Source of the DNA: Bordetella parapertussis
GTDB lineage: Bacteria; Pseudomonadota; Gammaproteobacteria; Burkholderiales; Burkholderiaceae_B
Length of the DNA stretch: 16,246 bases
Reading direction: 5' to 3'
Assembly (NCBI GenBank): GCA_945911685.1
Contig: CAMEAW010000054.1
Location: 1 to 16,246 of the forward strand
A program made the translations under genes and the position numbers. The notes below the pieces were generated by a model that worked only from the letters and a program-made list of their open reading frames with translations, searched no databases and had not been told where the DNA came from. This document shows positions 1 through 7,250 of the stretch, piece by piece (position 1 is the stretch's first letter; each line of letters starts with the position of its first letter).

Positions 1-723
1 ACTGCCGCCGCTAAGCCGGTTGCCAAACCACCTGCCTTTGCGGCAGTGACCTGTCGCGATGGAGGCCCCATCCCACGCAATATTTTGACGGACATGCCTT
101 CACTGCCTGACACGCAAACAGAGCTTCAGACGGTCTCAAACTTTTTGAAAGGATCTGGTGCTACAGAGTTTTTCGTAGGTGCACAGGCAACCGAAGCTCG
201 CTTACGCAGTATTCGGCTTAGTGACTATCGCGTCTTGTATTTTGCGACACACGGTTTATTACCGGGTGAATTACGCTGTCAGTCTGAACCCGCCTTGGTA
301 TTGTCACCGCCAGCCACAGCCGCTGTGACCAAAATCGAAGATGGCTTATTAGACGCCAGTGAGATTTCGCAGCTGAAGTTAAACGCTGATCTAGTGGTGC
401 TATCTGCCTGCAACACAGCTGGTGGCGGCGATAAGTTTGGCGGCGAAGCCTTAACTGGGCTGGCCGAGGCGTTCTTTTTTGCTGGTGCCCGTAATCTACT
501 GGTGACGCACTGGAGCGTGCCGTCTGAGGCCACAACCAGCTTGATGGGTCGCGTGTTTGCAAGCTTAGGCCCCGATATGACGCGTAGCAGTGCTCGCGCC
601 TTGCAACAGGCTCAGATTCAAATGCTAGCAATTCCAGCGACTGCACACCCAGTCTTTTGGGGTGCCTTTGTGTTGCTGGGCGATGGTGCCGAAGAAGGCG
701 CTGGGACTGTTAAGAAAATATGA
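1..723 (+). CDS. CHAT-domain protein, C-terminal part (5' end outside window)
   Basis: The reading frame is open from the first base, so the true start lies upstream; the GTG at 46 is only the first possible internal start. The visible 240 residues form a CHAT domain, the caspase/separase-like peptidase fold. A His in the motif FATHG (codon 250-252) and a Cys in LSACNTA (codon 409-411) match the expected catalytic dyad, followed by the family's GGEALTGLAEAFFFAGARNLLVTHWSV block and a C-terminal HPVFWGAFVLLGD block. Both catalytic residues are present, so the domain looks active. Residues before it are Ala/Pro-rich and could be a linker. CHAT domains usually follow TPR arrays, and some follow secreted haemagglutinin-type domains; which applies here cannot be seen. 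The stop codon overlaps the next ATG (ATGA, 720-723), and an outer-membrane TpsB transporter is encoded three genes on, so a link to two-partner secretion is possible. Domain call is strong; substrate and location are unknown. Confidence 0.9.
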   Translation, partial: TAAAKPVAKPPAFAAVTCRDGGPIPRNILTDMPSLPDTQTELQTVSNFLKGSGATEFFVGAQATEARLRSIRLSDYRVLYFATHGLLPGELRCQSEPALVLSPPATAAVTKIEDGLLDASEISQLKLNADLVVLSACNTAGGGDKFGGEALTGLAEAFFFAGARNLLVTHWSVPSEATTSLMGRVFASLGPDMTRSSARALQQAQIQMLAIPATAHPVFWGAFVLLGDGAEEGAGTVKKI

Positions 724-1583
724 ACTACGGGCGTCTTGTTAATCGACCTTTACACCGTTCGAGCATGTTTACAGTTCTGTGCTCAAGCGTATCTAAAGCA
801 CACGGTTTGATCGTTTCTCGATTTCAGAGCCAGATTTTGTTGCGCTTTCAGAGCCTGTGTCGAGCACGGACTTTATTCACAGCCTTGTCGCTTCTGGTTT
901 TGGCGGGGGTAGGTATGCTGGCTGAAGCCGAGACTCTGATTGTGATGGAGGCGCGCGGCGTTAACTTAAAGGCGGGCGCCCAAATCGATGGTGATCAAGT
1001 CTTGACGCTGAAAGAGGGCGAGCGTTTAACGTTAATCCGCTCAGACGGCACCGTGATCACACTACGTGGTCCGTTCAGTAAAACCCCCGCGCCGCCGACC
1101 GCTGTGGCATCTGATCCCAAACAGGCACTTGCGGCGCTTGTGAATACGCGTGCTGCGCGAACCAGTTCAGTGGGTGTGATTCGGGCTGGCGAAGAGGTGA
1201 TGCCTTTACCCGAACCTTGGTTAGTCGACCTGAGTCGCTCGGGCATGCGCTGCATGATCGAAGATCAAACAGTGACGTTTTGGCGACCAGATTCTAGCCA
1301 AGAGACTCGCTTTACGCTGGTGCCGTCAGACCGCTCGTATAAGGCAGACTTTATCTGGCCCCGAGGCGCCGCGCGTTTGCCGGCAAGCAAACTTGAATTC
1401 AAAAATGAGTTCAACTTCTTTACGATTCAACAGGCCGACCAAGAGTTCGCCTTGCAATTGATGAAGCTTCCTAAGGCCATCGCAGAGGGCGATCGGGTCA
1501 TCTTGATTGCGTGGTTATTAGAAAAAGGCTGTACCCAGCAGGCGGATGCCTTGCTGCGGCAATTGGGTGCGTCCACGCCATGA
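720..1583 (+). CDS. Exported or membrane-anchored protein of unknown function with FecR/SH3-like segment
   Basis: I do not recognise this 287-residue protein. Residues 1-49 are polar and basic; residues 51-68 are a hydrophobic segment (LFTALSLLVLAGVG) ending in LAEAE, which looks like a signal peptide or a single membrane anchor. The remainder is probably periplasmic. Around residues 75-117 there is a short beta-rich stretch (EGERLTLIRSDGTVITLRGPF) resembling the repeats of FecR or bacterial SH3-like domains; this is a weak resemblance. The rest has no motif I can name. The ATG at 720 overlaps the stop of the CHAT gene and the TGA at 1581-1583 overlaps the next ATG, so it is a middle member of a translationally coupled operon. 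If translation began at the TTG at 840 the signal peptide would have normal length, but I see no Shine-Dalgarno there, so I keep 720. Confidence 0.75.
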   Translation: MNYGRLVNRPLHRSSMFTVLCSSVSKAHGLIVSRFQSQILLRFQSLCRARTLFTALSLLVLAGVGMLAEAETLIVMEARGVNLKAGAQIDGDQVLTLKEGERLTLIRSDGTVITLRGPFSKTPAPPTAVASDPKQALAALVNTRAARTSSVGVIRAGEEVMPLPEPWLVDLSRSGMRCMIEDQTVTFWRPDSSQETRFTLVPSDRSYKADFIWPRGAARLPASKLEFKNEFNFFTIQQADQEFALQLMKLPKAIAEGDRVILIAWLLEKGCTQQADALLRQLGASTP

Positions 1584-3631
1584 GCGTGATGACACGCCAA
1601 ACTAAAGAGTTGCTATCGGCCTTTGCTGCTGCAACCTTAGCGACTGTCTTTGCGCTAGCCGGCGTACAGTATTTAAGTTTTTTAAAAAATCTAGACAATA
1701 TTTCGAAAGATATTCGTACGGCTGCTTTCCAGCCTGTGATGTCTCAGGCCAAAGACATCGTCATCGTGGCGATTAACGAAGGCACGCTGGCGCAGTTTGT
1801 GTACCGGTCACCTGTTGATCGTGAGTTTTTAGCAAACTTGCTTAAGACGCTTGAAAAGAAGGGTCCGAAAGTCATTGGGCTCGATATTTTGTTTGATCAG
1901 GCAACCGAGCCTGAAAAAGATGAGTTGCTCAAAGAGACCTTGCGCTCGGTGAAGACACCTTTGGTGGTGAGCTATAGCAACTTGTCAACTGTAGTGACAG
2001 AAGATCAACTCGAGTATCTCAATGCCTTTGTGCCAAAAGACCAACGGGCCGCTGCGAATTTGGCAAAAGATCCGCTTGATGGCTCGGTGCGTTGGATGTA
2101 TCCAGGAGAGCGCGATGCCGACGAGCCAAAGGGGTTTGTTCGTAAAGTTGCAGAAATTTTGGGCATTAACACGCCAAAGCGTTTGGTCGAGATCGCTTGG
2201 CGGGCGACACCCGACAGCGAGACAGGTTCTTTTGCTGTTTACCCGGCGCATGCTTTAGCGGTATTGCCAGACGCCTGGTTTAAAGACAAGGTCGTGTTGA
2301 TTGGAGCAGTGCTGTCGATTACAGATCGTCATGAAACGCCCTTGGCCGTGATCGACGGCGACGGCGAGCGAGGCTCGATGCCAGGCGTCATGATTCACGC
2401 ACACGCTTTGTCACAAATTTTAGATGCACGGCCAGAGCCAGGTTTTCAAATATTGGGCTCACATCTGCTGGTCTTGTTTACGGCTGTTTTGGGGATTGCG
2501 ATCGGCCTGCTCAAAAAGGGCATCATCTTTAACGTTTTGGCTAGCTTGGTGTTGGTGGTGTGTGGCTGGTTAGGTGCCATGCTAGGTCATCGTTTTGGTT
2601 TACCACTTGTACCCTTGGTCGCGCCAACGCTTGCGCTTGGTCTGTCAGTCTGGTTTATGGATATGTTGATTGGTAAAGCCGAGCGTAAGCAAAAGCAGTT
2701 TGTACAAGGTGCGTTTTCGCGTTATGTGTCGCCGGAGGTGGTCAAACAGTTGATGGATCGCCCAGAGGCGCTCAGCATTTCGGGCTCAAGGCGCGAAGTG
2801 AGCTTTATTTTTACAGATATCGCAGGTTTCACGACCATGTCTGAGGCGCTGAGTTCTGAAAGGCTCTCCGAGGTGCTCAACGAGTACTTAGATGGTGCCT
2901 GTCAGATCATTTTAGGTTTTGAAGGCACCGTTGATAAGTTTATTGGCGATGCCATCATGACGATTTTTAATGCGCCACTTGAGCAAGCCGATCACGCGGC
3001 GCGCGCTGTGCAATGCGCTCTGGCTTTGGATGTGTATGCCGAGGCCTTTAGAAAAAAGCAAAATGACCTAGGCATCCCCATTGGTGAAACACGAATCGGT
3101 GTGCATACCGGCTTTGCCACGATTGGCAATTTTGGATCGCAGTCGCGTATGGATTACACCGCCTTAGGCGACACGGTGAATACGGCAGCGCGTACCGAAG
3201 GCGTCAATAAATATTTTGGTACGCGTGTCTGTTGTACCCAGCAAACTGTAGAGCAAGCGCCCGAGCAACGTTTCAGAAAAATTGGTGATGTGGTGCTCAA
3301 AGGCAAGAGTGAAGCGGTCGGGCTGTTTGTGCCCGTTACGCAAGAGGAGTTTGCGTCTCAGTTAAATGTTGACTATCAGGCGTTTTATTCGCTCTTGCAG
3401 CGGGCCGATGTCGTGGGCGTCAAGGGCCTAGGCCATTGGAACTCGACAGAGTCGAGTGTGATGGTTGCGAACGATGCGCAAGCAGCGGATGGTGCAGCGA
3501 TTGTATCCGAGGCGCAGGAGTCTGCGCTGGCGCTGGCAGAGCGCTATCCCACAGACCCCTTATTTCAGTTTCACCTTGAACGGCTGCACGCGAAGGTGTT
3601 TGGAGTTGTCATTCGTATGGAAGATAAATGA
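1580..3631 (+). CDS. CHASE2-domain class III adenylate cyclase, membrane-bound
   Basis: Predicted to make cAMP in the cytoplasm in response to an extracytoplasmic signal. The 683-residue protein has a first membrane segment at about residues 11-36, a periplasmic CHASE2 sensor domain at about 37-285 (IVIVAINEGTL, KVIGLDILFD, DKVVLIGA), three membrane helices at about 290-365, and a cyclase catalytic domain at about 403-585. The metal-binding Asp residues are D413 (FTDIAGFT) and D457 (FIGDAIM), the adenine-selecting pair is K453 and T527 (DYTALGD), and the transition-state residues are N534 and R538. All are canonical for an adenylate cyclase of the Lys/Thr subtype. An upstream in-frame GTG at 1511 would add 23 residues inside the previous gene; the ATG at 1580, which overlaps that gene's TGA, matches the 4-base overlaps at the other junctions and puts the membrane segment close to the N-terminus. 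It lies between the exported protein and the TpsB transporter genes. Confidence 0.94.
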   Translation: MSVMTRQTKELLSAFAAATLATVFALAGVQYLSFLKNLDNISKDIRTAAFQPVMSQAKDIVIVAINEGTLAQFVYRSPVDREFLANLLKTLEKKGPKVIGLDILFDQATEPEKDELLKETLRSVKTPLVVSYSNLSTVVTEDQLEYLNAFVPKDQRAAANLAKDPLDGSVRWMYPGERDADEPKGFVRKVAEILGINTPKRLVEIAWRATPDSETGSFAVYPAHALAVLPDAWFKDKVVLIGAVLSITDRHETPLAVIDGDGERGSMPGVMIHAHALSQILDARPEPGFQILGSHLLVLFTAVLGIAIGLLKKGIIFNVLASLVLVVCGWLGAMLGHRFGLPLVPLVAPTLALGLSVWFMDMLIGKAERKQKQFVQGAFSRYVSPEVVKQLMDRPEALSISGSRREVSFIFTDIAGFTTMSEALSSERLSEVLNEYLDGACQIILGFEGTVDKFIGDAIMTIFNAPLEQADHAARAVQCALALDVYAEAFRKKQNDLGIPIGETRIGVHTGFATIGNFGSQSRMDYTALGDTVNTAARTEGVNKYFGTRVCCTQQTVEQAPEQRFRKIGDVVLKGKSEAVGLFVPVTQEEFASQLNVDYQAFYSLLQRADVVGVKGLGHWNSTESSVMVANDAQAADGAAIVSEAQESALALAERYPTDPLFQFHLERLHAKVFGVVIRMEDK

Positions 3632-5394
3632 TGACTGCCAGAAGGTTAAGTACTGCGTGTTGTTCGATGGTCTCACGACTCTGTTTGGTCCTAACAGGTC
3701 TGTTGGGCTTGGCGGCTCAGGCCGCGACGCCGCACCTCGAGGCAGGTGTGCAAGCGGTAAGAGAGTCGCAAATGGACGTAGCGGCACAGCAGCAATTACA
3801 AAACAATCAATTAAATCAATCGAATGCTGCCTCGCAAGGCTTCAATTTGCAAATGCAGCGCACCGATAAGACCCCAATCAAAAAATCACTCGATGATTTG
3901 CAGTTCAATGTCAGTGAAGTTGATTTTGATGGCAATGCGGTGTTTTCGGATGCGTCTTTACAAGAGTACTTTGCCACGTTTATCAATCGACCCGTTTCGT
4001 TGCCAGAGCTCAACGAAGTGGTTGAAACAATCGAAGATAAATACAAGCAGGCCGGCTATTTTTTAAGCCGTGTGTATATCCCCCCACAGACGCTTGAAAA
4101 TGGCGTGCTCAAGATCAAGGTGATCGAAGGCTATCTGAGCGAACTCTATGTTGAAGGCGGCACGACCGGAAACCGTGCCAAGATCAACGAAGTTACAGCA
4201 GGGTTGGTCAATAAAAAGCCACTTGATTTACCAAGTGTAGAAAAGGCCATTCGCACGCTCAACGCGTTTCCGTCAACGTCAGTCAACGCTGTTTTGCGGC
4301 AAGGTGCTGAATTGGGCTCATCAGAAATGGTGCTCAATGTCAGCCAGTTGCCAGATTATTATTCGCTGTCGGTTAACAACTTTAACGCACCAGCAGTTGG
4401 CACCTGGGGGGCTTCGTTTGCTGGCACCGTCAATCGCTTGTTTGACGTCGATAATCAATTAAGTTTTAGCACCAGCGCTTCGCTAGGCTCAGGCTCGGTT
4501 GAAGACTTCAAAAGGATGCTGTCGTTTTCAGCAAAGTACTCGCAGCCGATTGGTAACTCGGGGTTGTCGGCGAGCTTAAGTTATCTGTATGCCCAAAGTC
4601 AGCCCGTGCCCACCGTGGCAGATCTCAATCTGTTGTCTCAGGGCACAACGGTTGCGCCGCGTTTGAGTTATCCAATGTTTAGCAATCGTGGAAATTCGCT
4701 GGTGCTTGACGGTGGGGTGACGTTCAGCGAAACGCAAACCCTACTCGCAGCAATGCCTTTCACGACTGACAAGTCAACGGTGTTTGACTTGACCTTACGC
4801 TGGACAAATACGACGTGGGCACGAGGCATTACCAATCTGAGTGTTGGGTATTACCAAGGGCTATCGGGGTTGGGCGGTTCTAGCGCGAGAGACTTAAGCG
4901 TATCGGTCCCTGGGTTTAATCCCTCGTTTAACAAGTTTGCTTTCAATCTTTCGCGTACCCAGTATTTGCCCAATAAATTTAGTATTCACGCGGGGGCAGT
5001 GGGCCAATATACGGCCGATAGTCTGTTGATCGCTAATCAGATTTCATTTGGTGGCCCGCCGATTGGTCGCGCCTACTACTACGGTGCGATCATGGGAGAC
5101 CGCGGCCTTGGCTTGTTTGCTGAATTACGCAAAGACGTGACGTTTTCGGATCTGTTGAGTCAGCCTATCCAGTTTTTCACGTTCGTGGATAAGGGTACAA
5201 CCTACATTAATACCAATGAGGCTGCCGGCAGGGTAGGTGGGTCGTTTAGCCTAACCTCATATGGATTTGGCGTTCGAACCAGTTTTTCAAAAGGCTCGGT
5301 AGAATTGTCTTACGCGCGTGGTGCTTCGGTGTTGAATACCGTCGAGCCACCGCCTAACAACCGTTTTTTGTTTTCTGGAATCTATTATTTTTAG
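3628..5394 (+). CDS. TpsB/ShlB/FhaC-family two-partner secretion transporter
   Basis: Outer-membrane beta-barrel of the Omp85 superfamily that exports a cognate TpsA exoprotein across the outer membrane. The 588 residues are typical for the family. A signal peptide covers about residues 1-33 (LVLTGLLGLAAQAA), then a Gln/Asn-rich linker (about 48-75), a POTRA domain at about 93-170 (NVSEVDFDGNAVF, AGYFLSRVYIPPQ, KIKVIEGYLSEL), a second POTRA at about 171-240, and a barrel of alternating amphipathic strands from about 245 to the end, finishing in the aromatic GIYYF expected of an outer-membrane protein. The conserved loop L6 motif, usually VRGY/F, appears as IGRAYYYG at about residues 479-486, followed by GDRGLG. 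Two ATG codons lie in tandem at 3628 and 3631; the first overlaps the cyclase stop. No TpsA gene is visible downstream, so the partner is probably upstream or unlinked. Confidence 0.93.
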   Translation: MMTARRLSTACCSMVSRLCLVLTGLLGLAAQAATPHLEAGVQAVRESQMDVAAQQQLQNNQLNQSNAASQGFNLQMQRTDKTPIKKSLDDLQFNVSEVDFDGNAVFSDASLQEYFATFINRPVSLPELNEVVETIEDKYKQAGYFLSRVYIPPQTLENGVLKIKVIEGYLSELYVEGGTTGNRAKINEVTAGLVNKKPLDLPSVEKAIRTLNAFPSTSVNAVLRQGAELGSSEMVLNVSQLPDYYSLSVNNFNAPAVGTWGASFAGTVNRLFDVDNQLSFSTSASLGSGSVEDFKRMLSFSAKYSQPIGNSGLSASLSYLYAQSQPVPTVADLNLLSQGTTVAPRLSYPMFSNRGNSLVLDGGVTFSETQTLLAAMPFTTDKSTVFDLTLRWTNTTWARGITNLSVGYYQGLSGLGGSSARDLSVSVPGFNPSFNKFAFNLSRTQYLPNKFSIHAGAVGQYTADSLLIANQISFGGPPIGRAYYYGAIMGDRGLGLFAELRKDVTFSDLLSQPIQFFTFVDKGTTYINTNEAAGRVGGSFSLTSYGFGVRTSFSKGSVELSYARGASVLNTVEPPPNNRFLFSGIYYF

Positions 5395-5442
5395 TATAGA
5401 AATTCATATTCATCTTATGATCTCTGTGGACTGGAGCCCGCG

Positions 5443-7032
5443 ATGCTTAAAAATATTTTGAATATTGGCACGATTCTGAGTACAGAAAGCGATGCCGATA
5501 AGCTGTACGAGATTATTTTAAAAGCTGCAATGGATTTTACCCATGCAGACGCCGGTACTCTTTATCGCCTGATCGGCGAGAAACAGTTAAGCTTTGACAT
5601 CATTCACACGCGTAGCAAGGGCGTGCATTTGGGCGGTAAATCGGGCCATCCAATTACCTTGGTACCCATCGAACTATTTTTGCCTGACGGTACACCCGAT
5701 CATTCGAAAATCGTTTGTCACGCCGTTCATACCCACGAGACCGTACAGGTAGATGATGTCTACGCAAGTACGCGCTTTGATTTTTCGGGCACACACGCGT
5801 TCGACAAACAAAACGATTATCAGTCTAGGTCGGTGTTGGCCGTACCACTGCGCACGCCAGATGGCGAAACTATTGGTGCCTTGCAGTTGTTGAACCCGTT
5901 GGATGAGAGTGGGGCAGTCCGCTCGTTTACCAACGAAGAGCAAGCGACAGTTCGATCATTGGCCTCGCAGATGGCCGTCGCGCTCGCCAATCGAATTTTG
6001 ATCGATGCGCAGGCTGCTTTGTTTGATTCGATGATTCAGTTGATTAACAGTGCAATTGACGACAAGTCGCCCTATACCGGCGGGCACTGTACTCGCGTCC
6101 CGCAACTCACGATGATGATTGCCGATGCTGTTAATCGCTGTCGCCAGGGCCCTTTGGCAAGTTTTCAGATGACAGACGCAGATCGCGCCGAGTTGCGGAT
6201 AGCTGGGTTGTTGCACGACTGTGGAAAAATTTCAACACCTGTGCACGTGGTCGATAAAGCCACCAAGCTTGAGGCGATTCATGATCGTATTGCCTTGGTT
6301 GAGTTGCGTTTTGAGTTGGTGGTCAAAGACCTTGAAATTGCCTTGTTAAAAGGTGAGTTAAGTCAAGAGCAGGCGCAGCAAAGACGTCAGCAAGCGCTTG
6401 AAGATATTGAGTTTTTAAAGAAAAGCAATACCGGCTCTGAGTCTATGCGCGACGAGCACGTGCAACGGATTGCACAGATCGCGCAGCATTACACTTGGTG
6501 CGATGCGAAAGGCTCGATGCAAGCTGCAGTGACCCCCGATGAAGCCAAAAATCTAAGTATTCGTTACGGCACGCTTAACGACGCCGAGCGTGAAATCATT
6601 AACCACCACATCACCTTAACCATCGAACTACTTGAGCAACTGCCTTGGCCCAAGCATTTGCGCAACGTGCCTGAGTACGCGGGTGGTCATCACGAGCGGA
6701 TGGATGGCAAGGGCTACCCGAGGGGGCTCACCCGAGATCAAATGTCTGTGCAAGCCCGTTGCATGGGCATCGCTGACATTTTCGAAGCCCTCACCGCAAG
6801 TGATCGCCCTTACAAAAAAGCCAAAAGCTTGTCTGAGTCATTAAAAATTATGGGGACGATGAAACTCACCCATCATATCGACCCAGATCTGTTCGATATA
6901 TTCATCTGGGAAAAAGTCTATCTTGAGTACGCTAAGGCCTATCTAGGCGCCGAGCAGATTGATGCGGTTGATGTGACGCAAATACCTGGCTACGTGCCCC
7001 CGCCAGATGGTTATGTGGCACCGCTTATTTAA
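5443..7032 (+). CDS. GAF and HD-GYP domain protein, predicted c-di-GMP phosphodiesterase
   Basis: Predicted soluble enzyme hydrolysing cyclic di-GMP, with a small-molecule-binding GAF sensor. The 529 residues carry an N-terminal GAF domain (about 10-185; ADAGTLYRL, SVLAVPLRTPDGETIGALQLLNP) and a C-terminal HD-GYP domain (about 195-500). Visible metal-site motifs are H258-D259 (GLLHDCGKI), H388-H389, H416-H417-E418 and the GYP triplet at 424-426 in the run DGKGYPRGL, followed by ADIFEALTASDRPY. The gap between the HD pair and the next metal-binding His is about 130 residues instead of about 30, filled by a charged, probably helical insertion (about 275-375). The start is supported by GGAG at 5433-5436, six bases before the ATG. 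The gene is separated from the TpsB gene by 48 bases, so it may be read from the same transcript or from its own promoter; a TATGAT at 5416-5421 lacks a convincing -35. Confidence 0.93.
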   Translation: MLKNILNIGTILSTESDADKLYEIILKAAMDFTHADAGTLYRLIGEKQLSFDIIHTRSKGVHLGGKSGHPITLVPIELFLPDGTPDHSKIVCHAVHTHETVQVDDVYASTRFDFSGTHAFDKQNDYQSRSVLAVPLRTPDGETIGALQLLNPLDESGAVRSFTNEEQATVRSLASQMAVALANRILIDAQAALFDSMIQLINSAIDDKSPYTGGHCTRVPQLTMMIADAVNRCRQGPLASFQMTDADRAELRIAGLLHDCGKISTPVHVVDKATKLEAIHDRIALVELRFELVVKDLEIALLKGELSQEQAQQRRQQALEDIEFLKKSNTGSESMRDEHVQRIAQIAQHYTWCDAKGSMQAAVTPDEAKNLSIRYGTLNDAEREIINHHITLTIELLEQLPWPKHLRNVPEYAGGHHERMDGKGYPRGLTRDQMSVQARCMGIADIFEALTASDRPYKKAKSLSESLKIMGTMKLTHHIDPDLFDIFIWEKVYLEYAKAYLGAEQIDAVDVTQIPGYVPPPDGYVAPLI

Positions 7033-7103
7033 AAATTCAATAATAGTGAAATTATACAGATGTGCAAATAAGCCATACCTCTGTACAAAAACGCTATTTC
7101 TTG

Positions 7104-7117
7104 TGTCTAATTAGACA
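7104..7117. repeat. 14-base perfect palindrome (possible operator)
   Basis: TGTCTAATTAGACA reads identically on both strands. It lies about 130 bases upstream of the MerR-cyclase start, inside the AT-rich spacer. It could be a dimeric regulator site; no known consensus is assigned. Confidence 0.5.
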
Positions 7118-7164
7118 TATCTATAAAAAAATATAGAGATATTTACACATATGTACAAAAAACC

Positions 7165-7193
7165 TATACAAACGTCAGCTTTACCTGTATAAA
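7165..7193 (+). promoter_or_regulatory. Candidate sigma70 promoter of the MerR-cyclase gene
   Basis: TATACA at 7165-7170 (4 of 6 matches to TTGACA) and TATAAA at 7188-7193 (5 of 6 matches to TATAAT) are separated by 17 bases. Transcription would begin near 7200, just before the 20-base palindrome at 7204-7223, giving a leader of about 45 bases. In AT-rich DNA such matches occur by chance, so support is modest. Confidence 0.35.
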
Positions 7194-7240
7194 TGAGAGT
7201 TCCCTCTTTGTAATTACAAAGAGACTTCATATATACAGGT
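7183..7240. promoter_or_regulatory. Nested inverted repeat overlapping the Shine-Dalgarno of the MerR-cyclase gene
   Basis: The outer arms ACCTGTATA (7183-7191) and TATACAGGT (7232-7240) are perfect complements. Pairing continues inward as ATGAGAGT against ACTTCAT with one mismatched pair and one bulged base, then meets the palindrome CTCTTTGTAA/TTACAAAGAG (7204-7223) after a 3-base TCC bulge. The right arm contains most of the probable Shine-Dalgarno AGGTG (7237-7241), five bases before the ATG at 7247, and the left arm carries the complementary ACCT. It could be a DNA operator for a dimeric regulator, or, if transcription starts upstream of 7183, an mRNA hairpin hiding the ribosome site. 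If the promoter at 7165-7193 is the real one, only the inner palindrome would be transcribed. Confidence 0.6.
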
Positions 7241-7250
7241 GTATAAATGA
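7186..7250 (+). repeat. Direct repeat TGTATAAATGA, two copies
   Basis: Identical 11-base copies lie at 7186-7196 and 7240-7250, flanking the 20-base palindrome. The first overlaps the candidate -10 element; the second contains the start codon of the MerR-cyclase gene. This arrangement would let one protein cover both promoter and start, but the repeat may also be a by-product of the local AT bias. Confidence 0.5.

Larger units (their letters stand above)
7033..7246. other. AT-rich spacer dense in inverted and direct repeats
   Basis: This 214-base gap has no gene. It is far more AT-rich than its flanks: I count 33 G/C in the 120 bases 7081-7200. It holds a 14-base palindrome (7104-7117), a small hairpin TCTATA/TATAGA (7120-7137), two copies of TGTACAAAAA (from 7082 and from 7152), a 20-base palindrome (7204-7223) and a longer imperfect inverted repeat (7183-7240), listed separately. 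Several TGTA/TACA half-sites recur across it. The density of dyads upstream of a gene with a DNA-binding domain suggests an autoregulatory region; that is inference. Confidence 0.7.

Noticed and set aside
1511..1579. Upstream in-frame GTG start for the CHASE2 cyclase, adding 23 residues
   Set aside because: It lies inside the preceding gene, and the ATG at 1580 fits the ATGA overlap pattern of this operon.
5416..5421. TATGAT as the -10 of a promoter for the HD-GYP gene
   Set aside because: No -35-like hexamer at a suitable distance; the match alone is not enough.
7082..7162. Repeated TGTACAAAAA boxes as a CRISPR-like or iteron array
   Set aside because: Only two copies, no regular spacing, and no replication or cas gene nearby.
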